In this document: positions 1-7,542 of the stretch, one piece after another
Numbering within the stretch: the stretch's first letter is position 1
Layout: every line of letters starts with the position of its first letter
Notes under the pieces: generated by a model
What the model saw: the letters and a program-made list of their open reading frames with translations, nothing else
The model's database searches: none
Told to the model about the DNA's origin: nothing
Program-made: the position numbers and the translations under genes
Source: Persebacter sp051008975
GTDB lineage: Bacteria > Pseudomonadota > Gammaproteobacteria > Tethybacterales > Persebacteraceae
Length of the DNA: 16,276 nucleotides
NCBI GenBank assembly: GCA_051008975.1
Contig: JBPCXA010000016.1
Span: 1-16,276 of the forward strand
Reading direction: 5' to 3'

Positions 1-3000
1 CCGCCGCAAGTTCCGCGTTTTCGTTGTTTCGGAACGGCAGGATATAAAAGTTTCCGTCCGTCGTGGCGGTGATCGCGCCGTCCTCAAACCAGATCGCGCG
101 CGCAAAATTCAAATTGAATTCCGGCGATTCTTCCGAAATAGAAATGCCGGCGGTGAGCAGCGACACCGTCGCCGCCCCCGAATAAATCTCCCCGATAAGC
201 GACACCGTCGCCGCCCCGAGGGGCTTTCCCCGAATCCGCGCGGACGGCGAAATCAAAGACGCGAGTCCGAAAAACGGATCGGTCAAAACCGCCCGGTATC
301 GCAGATGAACCTTGCCGTCAAAATCGTCCGAATTTAACGCGTACGTTTCCCCCGTCGCGCCGGGAATGTCGGTCCATTCGCCCCCCTCGTCGCCGGCCTG
401 CCACTGATAGGAGAATGGCAGCACCGCGCCGTCCGGATCGGTCACGCCGGTCAAAACTACGCTCGCCAAATCGCCCGCGTTTACGCCCGCAATCGTGATT
501 AGCAAATCGTCGGACGGCGGACGGTCGGTGTGCGAAAGCGGCGACGTAAACAAGTCGTTCTCAAAACCCCATTCGTCGGTCGCCACAAAATGCGCGCGAA
601 TTTGCAATTGATCGCCGGGCTGCGCGCCGGCGAAATCATCGCCCCGCGGACGATAATCCGCGTTAAAGGAACGTCCCAAATCGACCCATTCCCCGTCGTT
701 AATTTTTGTCTGCCACGTCCGCCGCGCGACCCCCAGGCCGGGAATCGGACTCGGATTGAACGGGGTCGGCTCCGCGACGACGGCGGGATTGTCGTTGCGG
801 TCAAGCAATCCCAATCTGTCGATGGAGAAACCTTGCCGATTCGCAATCCGGAACAGCGCTTCGTCCGCAAAGTTCACCGGCGCGGCCGGCAGAAGCCCGC
901 CGTCCGCATCCAAACGCTGCACGAAAATATTATACTCCCCCTCGATCGGGGCGTTGCGCGGCAGTCCCCCCCGCACCCAGGAAATGCCGTCAAAATTGTC
1001 CACGTCGTCGACGCGCGTCGCGCCGCCGTCGTACAGACGCACGTAAAAATTATCGAGAAATACCGTCCGCCCGTCCGCGAGCGTCCGGAAGGAATCGACA
1101 AAATGATCGTGCCGCAGCGTATAGGTGTATCCGAACGACGCCTGTCTTTCGATCAAGGGGCAGGTGGAACCGTCGGCGCGACAGGCGATCTGCACCGTGT
1201 GGTCGATATTAAAATTTCTTCCCGACACGTTGATGTCCGCGGTGGATTTAATCCACGGCACCGCGCCGAAATTTCTGCCGCCATATATTTCCCCCGCAGT
1301 ACCGGTGCCGCCGGGGAGGACGAATATCCTCTGAAACACTTCCGGCTGGGCGGCGGAGTTCAGGGTGATAATATCGCCCAGCGGGTCCAAAAATGTCGCC
1401 TCGATATGATACACGTCGCCCTCGGTATAGCCGTCCCCGGTGTGGCGGAGTCGGACGGAAAGCGAATCATGACTGTGGCGCAAATCGGGACCCACAAATC
1501 GCAGCCGATTGGAATGAAAACCCGAGACCGGCTCGGGCAAATTGCTCGCGCCGATGCCGGCGCCGAAGTCCAGTATCGCCGCGATATGGCTGCAAAAATC
1601 CAGATCACCTCCCGTTAAAGTGTCGGAAGTATATCGGTCTCTGAGGAACTCATGGTTAATGTCCAAAACTCGCCCTCTGGTAAAATCCGCGGTACTTCCG
1701 CCCGACCACTTCCCCGCCGCGTCCGTGCATATCCAGTTAACGCCGACCGCTTCAATCCCCTCCTGGGTGGACGACGGCGAAACCACGGTAAATTGCCGCG
1801 CCGCGGCGTTCCATTCAATCACCGGCGAAAAACTCACCGGAAAGGGACCCGCCTCGCCGCCGCCGACGACCGACTCGCCGAACGAATCCACAAACTCTAC
1901 GCGGAGGGAAATGGCGAGCGATACTTCTTCCCCGTTCTGCCGCAACGCGGCGAAATACGCCCCCGCGCCGTTTTCGTCCACCGAAAATGCCTTGTCCTCG
2001 TCATACACTTCGCCGAGACGAAAATCCAATCCCAAACTTTTCGGCGTCACTTTCCGCAAAAAATCAAACTGGTCGCCGGGCAGCGCCGGACGCACGGACT
2101 GCGTCCCGTTCTGCTGCGTGGCGATGAACACCGACTCCAAAACCCATTCAATCTCAAAACTCTGCAAGCCATGCGGATACGTCGTTCCGCAGGCGTCGAC
2201 GGTCGCCTGCTGCTGGCACTCCAAAACATCAAATCCGGTGAGACCGCCGACGGCGGCAATCTGGCTATTCGCGGCGATAAGCGAATTGTGGGGGTTGACG
2301 CCCATTATCGGATGCAGGGTGAACAGTCCGCGATAGTTGGCGTAATAGGCATTGTCAATTCCCTCGCGATTCGGCGCCGCCACCGCCAAAATGCGCGGCA
2401 AACTCGCCGGCGGTTTGTTCTGCAGCGAATATTCCGTCCCCGCCCCGTCCGGCGCGCCGTCGCCTGGTACGCAGTTTTCCAGCGACGACCGCAAATCGGT
2501 GTCCAGCGGAAACGATCCGACGGGATTGGTCGGATGCGGCGCAAAAACCGAATCCGGACAGTGATACCACAAAATATCAAAATCGTCCGCCGTCACCGGA
2601 TTGCCGTTCTCGTCCGCCGCCGAGACGAAAGTTTCGTCGTTCACGCCCGTGAATCTGTCGTAAAGAAGATTCGTATAATCTGCGCCGTCAAAGTCAAACG
2701 CCGGAGAAAGCGCGCTGCCTTTCAGCAGACCGTTGCCCGCCCGCAGCGGAACTTTCGCCAAAGGCAAATTGCTCGGCGGCGAATCGAGATCGCGGAAAAA
2801 AGACGCCTGCCCGACTTCGCCCTCGCCGTGCGGCAAAGTCGTAAAAGTATCGGCGAAAGACACCGTAAACTGCACCCGCACCCCGGCGTTTCCATCGAGA
2901 CGCCCGTTAAAAAGTACCAGCCGCCCGTCGTCGGTAATCTCCCTCGCCGCCCGATCATCGTACAGCCGTCCGAGAAAAAATCCAAAACCCAGACGGTCGT

Positions 3001-3847
3001 CCGCCGCAAGATCCCGCGTCCATCGATCGTCCGCATTAAATTGGAGGGAATCCTGCACGCCCGAACGCTCGAAACCGGACAAAAGAAAACCCGCGCTCCC
3101 GGAAAGATTCAGCACAAGCCAGTCAATACCGTATACTTCGATGCCGTGCGGATATTCGTCGCCGCAAGCTTCGGCGGTCCGCGCGATAAAACACTCGTAC
3201 GGATTCACCGCCTCCGCCCCGCCCGGGTACGCGGCGGACAAATAATTGTCCGGCGCAATCCGGGAGTCGGTCGCTTTAATTTTGGACGGAAGCCGGGCGA
3301 AAGAATCCCGCCGCCCCAGCATTGCGGCGACAAATGTCTGTCCGCCCGCCGCCGTCCCGCCCGCCTTCGGCGTCGCCGTCGCCACAATCCACGGACGGGC
3401 TTTGGGCGTCCTGGCATTCAGGACATACAACGCCAAACCGTCGAGGGCGCCGGTAAAAGCGGAAGGGGGAAAAGCATCGCCCGGAGGCACTTGCACATCC
3501 GCAAACCGCTCGTAGCCGACGACGCAATTGGACAGCACAATTCCCGACGGCCCCGGATTCTCCGTCGGATCCTTGGGACAGTGATACCATTGATATGCGT
3601 AATTAGTAAAATCCACCCCGTTGACGCCCGGAATCAGAAGAGAAAACGTGCTCCCCTGAATCAGCCCGTTGCTCGCCGTCAGTTGCCCGACTCCTGCGTC
3701 CGTCAAAATCACATCGTCAAGCACCTCGTCGCCCAGTTGCGCGGTCGCGGACGCCCCCAAAACCGCGCAGAACGACGCGGCCAGTACACGCACGGCCAAT
3801 TTTCGGACGCGCAAGACGCCCCCACGCGATAGAATATGTTCATTCAT
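1..3847 (-). CDS. Large secreted modular surface protein, partial (3' end beyond window)
   Basis: The minus frame starting at ATG 3847 stays open for 1,282 codons to the window edge, with no in-frame stop. Residues 1-36 look like a Sec signal peptide: a basic stretch ending at K16, then a hydrophobic LAVRVLAASFCAVLGASA core and cleavage near ATA/QL. The mature part is acidic and rich in G, D, N and aromatics, as in extracellular beta-sandwich proteins. Two homologous modules follow, at about residues 53-357 and 358-660. Each has WYHCP (C90, C430), an NCV/NCVPG cysteine (C108, C459) and an EC-x8-ACG-x2-YPHG block (C219/C228, C544/C553). Residues about 1040-1175 hold two Ig-like units with W-Q...GEW-D-(L/I)...Y...DDF...LR patterns (W1045, W1149). 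A GAGGG ribosome site lies 11 nt before the start. I infer an exported, adhesin-like or cell-surface role; no enzymatic motif is visible. I do not recognise the family of the cysteine modules. Confidence 0.9.
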   Translation of the reverse strand, partial: MNEHILSRGGVLRVRKLAVRVLAASFCAVLGASATAQLGDEVLDDVILTDAGVGQLTASNGLIQGSTFSLLIPGVNGVDFTNYAYQWYHCPKDPTENPGPSGIVLSNCVVGYERFADVQVPPGDAFPPSAFTGALDGLALYVLNARTPKARPWIVATATPKAGGTAAGGQTFVAAMLGRRDSFARLPSKIKATDSRIAPDNYLSAAYPGGAEAVNPYECFIARTAEACGDEYPHGIEVYGIDWLVLNLSGSAGFLLSGFERSGVQDSLQFNADDRWTRDLAADDRLGFGFFLGRLYDDRAAREITDDGRLVLFNGRLDGNAGVRVQFTVSFADTFTTLPHGEGEVGQASFFRDLDSPPSNLPLAKVPLRAGNGLLKGSALSPAFDFDGADYTNLLYDRFTGVNDETFVSAADENGNPVTADDFDILWYHCPDSVFAPHPTNPVGSFPLDTDLRSSLENCVPGDGAPDGAGTEYSLQNKPPASLPRILAVAAPNREGIDNAYYANYRGLFTLHPIMGVNPHNSLIAANSQIAAVGGLTGFDVLECQQQATVDACGTTYPHGLQSFEIEWVLESVFIATQQNGTQSVRPALPGDQFDFLRKVTPKSLGLDFRLGEVYDEDKAFSVDENGAGAYFAALRQNGEEVSLAISLRVEFVDSFGESVVGGGEAGPFPVSFSPVIEWNAAARQFTVVSPSSTQEGIEAVGVNWICTDAAGKWSGGSTADFTRGRVLDINHEFLRDRYTSDTLTGGDLDFCSHIAAILDFGAGIGASNLPEPVSGFHSNRLRFVGPDLRHSHDSLSVRLRHTGDGYTEGDVYHIEATFLDPLGDIITLNSAAQPEVFQRIFVLPGGTGTAGEIYGGRNFGAVPWIKSTADINVSGRNFNIDHTVQIACRADGSTCPLIERQASFGYTYTLRHDHFVDSFRTLADGRTVFLDNFYVRLYDGGATRVDDVDNFDGISWVRGGLPRNAPIEGEYNIFVQRLDADGGLLPAAPVNFADEALFRIANRQGFSIDRLGLLDRNDNPAVVAEPTPFNPSPIPGLGVARRTWQTKINDGEWVDLGRSFNADYRPRGDDFAGAQPGDQLQIRAHFVATDEWGFENDLFTSPLSHTDRPPSDDLLITIAGVNAGDLASVVLTGVTDPDGAVLPFSYQWQAGDEGGEWTDIPGATGETYALNSDDFDGKVHLRYRAVLTDPFFGLASLISPSARIRGKPLGAATVSLIGEIYSGAATVSLLTAGISISEESPEFNLNFARAIWFEDGAITATTDGNFYILPFRNNENAELAA

Positions 3848-3874
3848 CGCTTTGCAAACCCTCTGCAGTCCATA

Positions 3875-3883
3875 ATTATAACA
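3875..3883 (-). promoter_or_regulatory. Extended -10 promoter of the large secreted protein gene
   Basis: The minus strand reads TGTTATAAT, a perfect TATAAT with an extended-10 TGn. The predicted transcription start is near 3868, giving a leader of about 21 nt to ATG 3847. No good -35 hexamer is seen at the expected distance, which fits an extended-10 or activator-dependent promoter. Confidence 0.6.
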
Positions 3884-3921
3884 ATTTTCTCTATAATTCC
3901 GCCAATTTAGCGGAGTTTGAG

Positions 3922-3934
3922 CCCCCCCCCCCCC
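3922..3934. repeat. 13-base C/G homopolymer upstream of the secreted protein promoter
   Basis: There are thirteen consecutive C on the plus strand (G on the minus strand), about 54-66 bp upstream of the predicted start of the large secreted protein gene. Tracts of this length are prone to slipped-strand length change. It is intergenic, so any effect would be on promoter strength rather than on reading frame. Confidence 0.9.
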
Positions 3935-4110
3935 TCGTGATGTTGTTTTTTAACCACATTTCCGCCTTCCGCCGCCAAAATTCCCAATTCCGCCCGCCGC
4001 CGAAGTTCGGACGCAAGCGTAAAACCCAAAATACAAAATTACATATAAATCCCCAAAAATTCCATTCCCGCCCCAAATTCCGTTTCCACCTTAAATTTCA
4101 TCCCTGCACC

Positions 4111-4225
4111 ACCCCGTCACATTCCTGCGAAGGCAGGAATCTCCGCCGCCGCAAAGCGGCGGGAAATTGTACAATTACCGCCTTCGGCGTGGAGATTCCT
4201 GCCTTCGCAGGAATGGGACGGGGGT
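4111..4225. repeat. REP/MITE-like inverted-repeat element
   Basis: Arms of about 35 bp at 4111-4144 and 4191-4225 are near-perfect inverted copies. Each contains its own hairpin, ATTCCTGC-GAAG-GCAGGAAT. The centre adds a CCGCCGC-AAA-GCGGCGG hairpin, a perfect AATTGTACAATT palindrome (4165-4176) and a CGCC-TTC-GGCG hairpin. The arm core resembles the widespread proteobacterial palindromic repeats of the Neisseria dRS3/REP type. No transposase is encoded, so it is a non-autonomous element. Any RNA copy would fold into a long compound hairpin that could insulate the divergent genes on either side. Confidence 0.85.
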
Positions 4226-4289
4226 GAAGCGCAAAAATTGCGGGATGCGCGGAAATGGGGCGGGTGGTGCGGAAATGGAATTTCTTAAA

Positions 4290-4298
4290 TGATATAAT
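4290..4298 (+). promoter_or_regulatory. Extended -10 promoter of mrp
   Basis: TGATATAAT is a perfect -10 hexamer with extended-10 TGn. The predicted start near 4305 gives a leader of about 58 nt to ATG 4363. It also argues against the longer mrp frame beginning at 4255, which would start upstream of the promoter. No clear -35 is present. Confidence 0.6.
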
Positions 4299-4362
4299 GC
4301 CGCTTGTCGCCGTCCGAAAAAAAAACTGCCGTCCGGCGGCGGCATCGTATTCATCGTATCCA

Positions 4363-5421
4363 ATGCGCGAAAAAATTCAAGAAATCGCCGCCGCCGTCGC
4401 CGCCGAAAACGGATTCGCGCCGGTAAAAATCGCGCTGTCCGGCGACGGAGATTCGCCGCGCCTCGCGCTGCAATTTCCCTATCCCGCCAAAAGTATTTTC
4501 GCGGACGCGCAGCGGCAAATCGCCGACGCCCTGCGAAACGCCGGACTGCCGCCAATTCCGACGCGGTGCGAAATCCGAATTCATCCGCACATCGTGCAGG
4601 GCGGCGTCCGCAGAATGCCGCGGATTAAAAATATCATCGCCGTCGCCTCCGGCAAAGGCGGCGTGGGAAAATCGGCGACCGCGGTCAATCTCGCGCTCGC
4701 GCTCTCCGCCGAAGGCGCGCGCGCGGGCATTTTGGACGCCGACATCTACGGCCCTTCCGTGCCGGTGATGCTCGGAATCCGGCGGCGTCCGCAAAGCGGC
4801 GAAGACGGCGGCATACAACCGCTCGTCGCGCACGGCGTGCAGGCGATGTCCGTCGGATTTTTGACCGGCGAAGATCAGCCCGCCATTTGGCGCGGACCGA
4901 TGGCGACCCGCGCCCTCTCGCAACTGCTGCAGGAGACGCGGTGGGACGATTTGGATTATCTGGTGCTGGATATGCCGCCCGGCACCGGCGACATTCAACT
5001 GACGGCGGCGCAAAAATTTCCGATCACCGGCGCGATTGTCGTCACCACGCCGCAGGATCTCGCCCTTTCGGACGCGCAGCGCGGGCTGGTGATGTTCCGC
5101 AAAGTCAGCATTCCGGTGCTGGGAATTGTGGAAAATATGGGCGTCTATCTATGTCCGCACTGCGGGCGGGCGGAACATATTTTCGGCGGCGGCGGCGCGA
5201 AAAAAATGTGCGAAAAATACGATGTCAAACTGCTCGGCGAATTGCCGCTCGCCCCGTCCATCCGCGCCGACGCCGACGCCGGAACGCCGACCGTAATTAA
5301 AAATCCGGACGGCGAAATCGCCGCGCGCTACCGCCGAATCGCCCGCGCCGCCGCCGCCGAAATCGCGCAAAAACCGCGCGATCATTCCGCCGCCATCCCG
5401 CAAGTCGTCGCGGAAAAATAA
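4363..5421 (+). CDS. mrp: Mrp/ApbC-type iron-sulfur cluster carrier ATPase
   Basis: The 352-residue protein is close to the usual Mrp length of about 360-370. Residues 1-80 form a DUF59/MIP18-like domain. The rest is a MinD/NBP35-family P-loop ATPase: deviant Walker A SGKGGVGKS (96-104), DADIYGPSVP (125-134), DMPPGTGDIQLT (203-214) and TTPQDLALSDAQRG. A CPHC pair (264-267) is the Cys-x-x-Cys that bridges an Fe-S cluster in the dimer. By family, it is a cytosolic scaffold that binds Fe-S clusters and transfers them to apo-proteins. The frame could extend to 4255, but those codons precede or overlap the -10 box and are not Mrp-like, so ATG 4363 is preferred. There is no strong Shine-Dalgarno. 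It is monocistronic and divergent from the secreted protein gene. Confidence 0.96.
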   Translation: MREKIQEIAAAVAAENGFAPVKIALSGDGDSPRLALQFPYPAKSIFADAQRQIADALRNAGLPPIPTRCEIRIHPHIVQGGVRRMPRIKNIIAVASGKGGVGKSATAVNLALALSAEGARAGILDADIYGPSVPVMLGIRRRPQSGEDGGIQPLVAHGVQAMSVGFLTGEDQPAIWRGPMATRALSQLLQETRWDDLDYLVLDMPPGTGDIQLTAAQKFPITGAIVVTTPQDLALSDAQRGLVMFRKVSIPVLGIVENMGVYLCPHCGRAEHIFGGGGAKKMCEKYDVKLLGELPLAPSIRADADAGTPTVIKNPDGEIAARYRRIARAAAAEIAQKPRDHSAAIPQVVAEK

Positions 5422-5444
5422 CGCGCATTTTCGCGCGCTGTTTT
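5422..5444 (+). terminator. Weak candidate terminator after mrp
   Basis: CGCGC (5422-5426) pairs with GCGCG (5433-5437) across a 6-nt loop and is followed by CTGTTTT. The short stem and only four T make this marginal, but the position directly after the mrp stop is right. Confidence 0.35.
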
Positions 5445-5474
5445 CGCTCTTGTTAAATTTAATCCCGAAATGTG

Positions 5475-5503
5475 TTGACTTTTGGGAAGATTTATGCTAT
5501 ACT
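5475..5503 (+). promoter_or_regulatory. Canonical sigma70 promoter of the Mrr_N-like gene
   Basis: TTGACT (5475-5480), exactly 17 bp, then TATACT (5498-5503), preceded by an extended-10 TGC. This is the strongest promoter match in the window. A TTAAATTTAA palindrome (5453-5462) lies 12 bp upstream of the -35 and could be an UP-like or operator element. The predicted start is near 5510, with a leader of about 37 nt. Confidence 0.8.
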
Positions 5504-5546
5504 ATCGCACACTTTCATTATTCCAAGAAAGAAAGGAGAAAACACT

Positions 5547-5927
5547 ATGCACACAACCGCGGAAACATTTTATATCCCCATCCTGCAAACTTTAAGGAAT
5601 GCGGGAGGAAAAGGCAAAGCGTCCGAGATTATCGCCCGGACGATTCAGCAATTCAAGTTTACCGACAAAGAATTGGAGCGCACCACCAAGTCGGGCGCGC
5701 AAACAATTCGCAACGGTATTGAATGGGGACGGCTCCATCTTGTCCTCGCGGGGTATATCAAGCCGCCCCAAAAATCCGGCCATGGACGCTGGGTGTTGAC
5801 TCCCAAGGGACGCAACGCTAATTTGGCGTCCCTTGACCGCCAAGGCATTTTACATTTCGCGCAAAAACCCGGAACCCGGGTACGCCACTGTTCGCGCAAA
5901 CGCGGACAACACAATTTGGGGTTGTAA
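5547..5927 (+). CDS. Stand-alone Mrr N-terminal-type winged-helix protein
   Basis: The 126-residue protein has residues about 5-95 matching the N-terminal winged-helix domain of Mrr restriction enzymes: ILQTLRNAGGKGKASEII, then a T-x-S-G stretch, IEWGRLHLVLAGYI and GRWVLTPKGR. It is visibly homologous to the N-terminus of the full Mrr encoded at 11897-12838 (GGKxKAxEvI, WGRxxLVxxGY). It has no catalytic PD-(D/E)xK domain. The last 28 residues are a unique basic tail, and only 30 bp separate its stop from the next gene, so no catalytic remnant follows. The start at 5547 is set by AAAGGAG 8 nt upstream; the frame also extends to 5472, but that would begin upstream of the promoter -10. It could be a DNA-binding regulator or accessory protein, or a truncated restriction gene. 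The excellent promoter and ribosome site favour a functional gene. Confidence 0.82.
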   Translation: MHTTAETFYIPILQTLRNAGGKGKASEIIARTIQQFKFTDKELERTTKSGAQTIRNGIEWGRLHLVLAGYIKPPQKSGHGRWVLTPKGRNANLASLDRQGILHFAQKPGTRVRHCSRKRGQHNLGL

Positions 5928-5957
5928 GCGCCCGCTGATTCGGGCGGCGGCGCGCCG

Positions 5958-7532
5958 CTATTCGCAGTCGATCAGGGTTTCGTCCAGATATTTCCGGCCG
6001 TAAATCAGATGAATTTTGTTCTTGAGAAAGACGCCGAACAAATCCGGGTCGATCTCGCCGTCCCGGCTCATGCTCGTCATAATTTTCAGCACCTGCGACA
6101 GCGACATCTTGCGGCTGCGATAGGGGCGGTCGGGGGCGCTCATCCCCTCGAAGCGGTCGGCGATGCCGAGAATCCGCGCCGGCGTGGACATGTCATCGCC
6201 GTTAATTTTGTTGGGATAGCCGGTGCCGTCCAGTTTTTCGTGGTGATGCCCGGCGTATTCCACCAGACGCGAAAACTTGCGCGGCCACGGAATGGACGAC
6301 AAAAGGCGGATCGTGCTCTTGACATGATCTTCCATAATTTTGCGCTCCTCCGGATTCAAAGTGCCGCGAAAGGTCTGCAAATTGGAAAGATCCTCCTTCA
6401 TAATGACGTTCTCCTTCGCCGCCCCGCCGCCGCCGTCCGGCTTGCGGATTGTGCGGCTGGAAATCGCCCCGAGTTTCTCCATATTGTCGGGCGTCATCGG
6501 CGTCAGCCCCTTGTTGACGGCGTCCAAAAATTCCAAATCCTCGCGCGACGGGGCGTGCGCGTTCTTCAGCGATTCCAGCAAATCCTCGCGCCCGGCGTCC
6601 GTCACCGCCTTTTTCAGCGCCTCCAATTCGGCGTGGGTCGTCCAAATGTGGATGCGCTCGTTCAGCAAATCAATGCGGTCGGTCAGCGAATACAACTTGG
6701 TGCGCTTTTCCAAAATATGATCGGGCGTGATGACCTTCCCCACATCGTGCAGCAACGCCGCCATGCGGAGTTCTTCGCGCTCCACTTCGCCCATTTGGAA
6801 GTCCGCCAGCGGGCCGTCGCTCTCCCGCGCCGCCGCGTCGGCGAGCATCATCGTCAATTCGGTGACGCGGTAGCAATGCCCGGCGGTGTGCGGCGATTTT
6901 TCGTCAATCGCCATTCCGATCATCTGCACGATCGCGCCCAGCAAATTCTCGCCCTCCTTGATCAAAACGGCGTTGTTCAGGGCGATGGCGATCTGCCCGG
7001 CGAGGGTCTCCAAAAAATCCAAATACTCCGCCGAAAAACATTCGCGGCGCGGATTGATCACCTGCATCACGCCGACCAGCACGTTGTTGGCGTTCAGCGG
7101 AAAGGCGATGATGCGCTCGGTCTTGTAGTTGTTGGCGCGGTCGAAGGCGCGCACGCCCTCGAAATCAAACTCGTCGTCGGCGCCGACATCCGCCACGGCG
7201 ATGACCCGCCGCCGCAAAAAAGCCGACGCCGAAATCTTGGCGGAGGCGCCGGCGCCGCCCTGGCGCAGCGGCACCTCCAAAAATCCGGAGACGGCGAGCG
7301 GATCAAATTCCTCCACCACGCTGCTCATTCCCAGCGAAAAATTCGTCAGCAAAACCGCCTTCAACGTGTCCTGCTTGTTGTCGTACATATACAGCGTCCC
7401 GCCGTCCGCGCCGGTGGATTTGCAGACCAAATTGATGACGCCCTGAAACAACTGCGGCAGCGGCTTGTCGCCCGACAACTCGCGGGAAACTTGCAGCAAT
7501 TCGTTAAACCGCTGTTCGATGTGCGAGGACAT
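5958..7532 (-). CDS. GAF/HD-GYP cyclic-di-GMP phosphodiesterase
   Basis: The protein has 524 residues. Residues about 10-195 form a GAF sensory domain (GADGGTLYMYD, IAFPLNANNVLVGVMQVIN, LAGQIAIALNNA). The rest is an HD-GYP domain: HTAGHCYRV (215-223), LLHDVGKV with H262/D263, EDHV (H403), HHHEKLDGTGYP (429-440) and IADRFEGMSAPDRPYR. The metal ligands and the GYP signature are intact, so family knowledge predicts hydrolysis of cyclic-di-GMP. About 100-110 extra residues (roughly 275-390) sit between the HD pair and the next histidine, compared with about 30 in the minimal domain. No membrane segment is seen, so it should be cytosolic. It starts 10 nt after the rplS stop without a Shine-Dalgarno and is probably co-transcribed with rplS. 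The signal bound by the GAF domain cannot be told. Confidence 0.95.
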   Translation of the reverse strand: MSSHIEQRFNELLQVSRELSGDKPLPQLFQGVINLVCKSTGADGGTLYMYDNKQDTLKAVLLTNFSLGMSSVVEEFDPLAVSGFLEVPLRQGGAGASAKISASAFLRRRVIAVADVGADDEFDFEGVRAFDRANNYKTERIIAFPLNANNVLVGVMQVINPRRECFSAEYLDFLETLAGQIAIALNNAVLIKEGENLLGAIVQMIGMAIDEKSPHTAGHCYRVTELTMMLADAAARESDGPLADFQMGEVEREELRMAALLHDVGKVITPDHILEKRTKLYSLTDRIDLLNERIHIWTTHAELEALKKAVTDAGREDLLESLKNAHAPSREDLEFLDAVNKGLTPMTPDNMEKLGAISSRTIRKPDGGGGAAKENVIMKEDLSNLQTFRGTLNPEERKIMEDHVKSTIRLLSSIPWPRKFSRLVEYAGHHHEKLDGTGYPNKINGDDMSTPARILGIADRFEGMSAPDRPYRSRKMSLSQVLKIMTSMSRDGEIDPDLFGVFLKNKIHLIYGRKYLDETLIDCE

Positions 7533-7542
7533 TGCGGTACGG

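Noticed and set aside
530..3832. Long plus-strand open frames (530-1618 and 1652-3832)
   Set aside because: They are codon-aligned antisense of the minus-strand secreted protein, extremely rich in R/P/H, with no recognisable domain. The minus frame is longer and has a signal peptide and repeats.
4255..4362. N-terminal extension of mrp from ATG 4255
   Set aside because: The extension starts before the TATAAT box at 4293-4298 and has no Mrp-like sequence.
5929..5946. CGCCCG-CTGATT-CGGGCG hairpin after the Mrr_N-like gene
   Set aside because: A 6-bp stem without any T tract is not a convincing terminator in GC-rich DNA.
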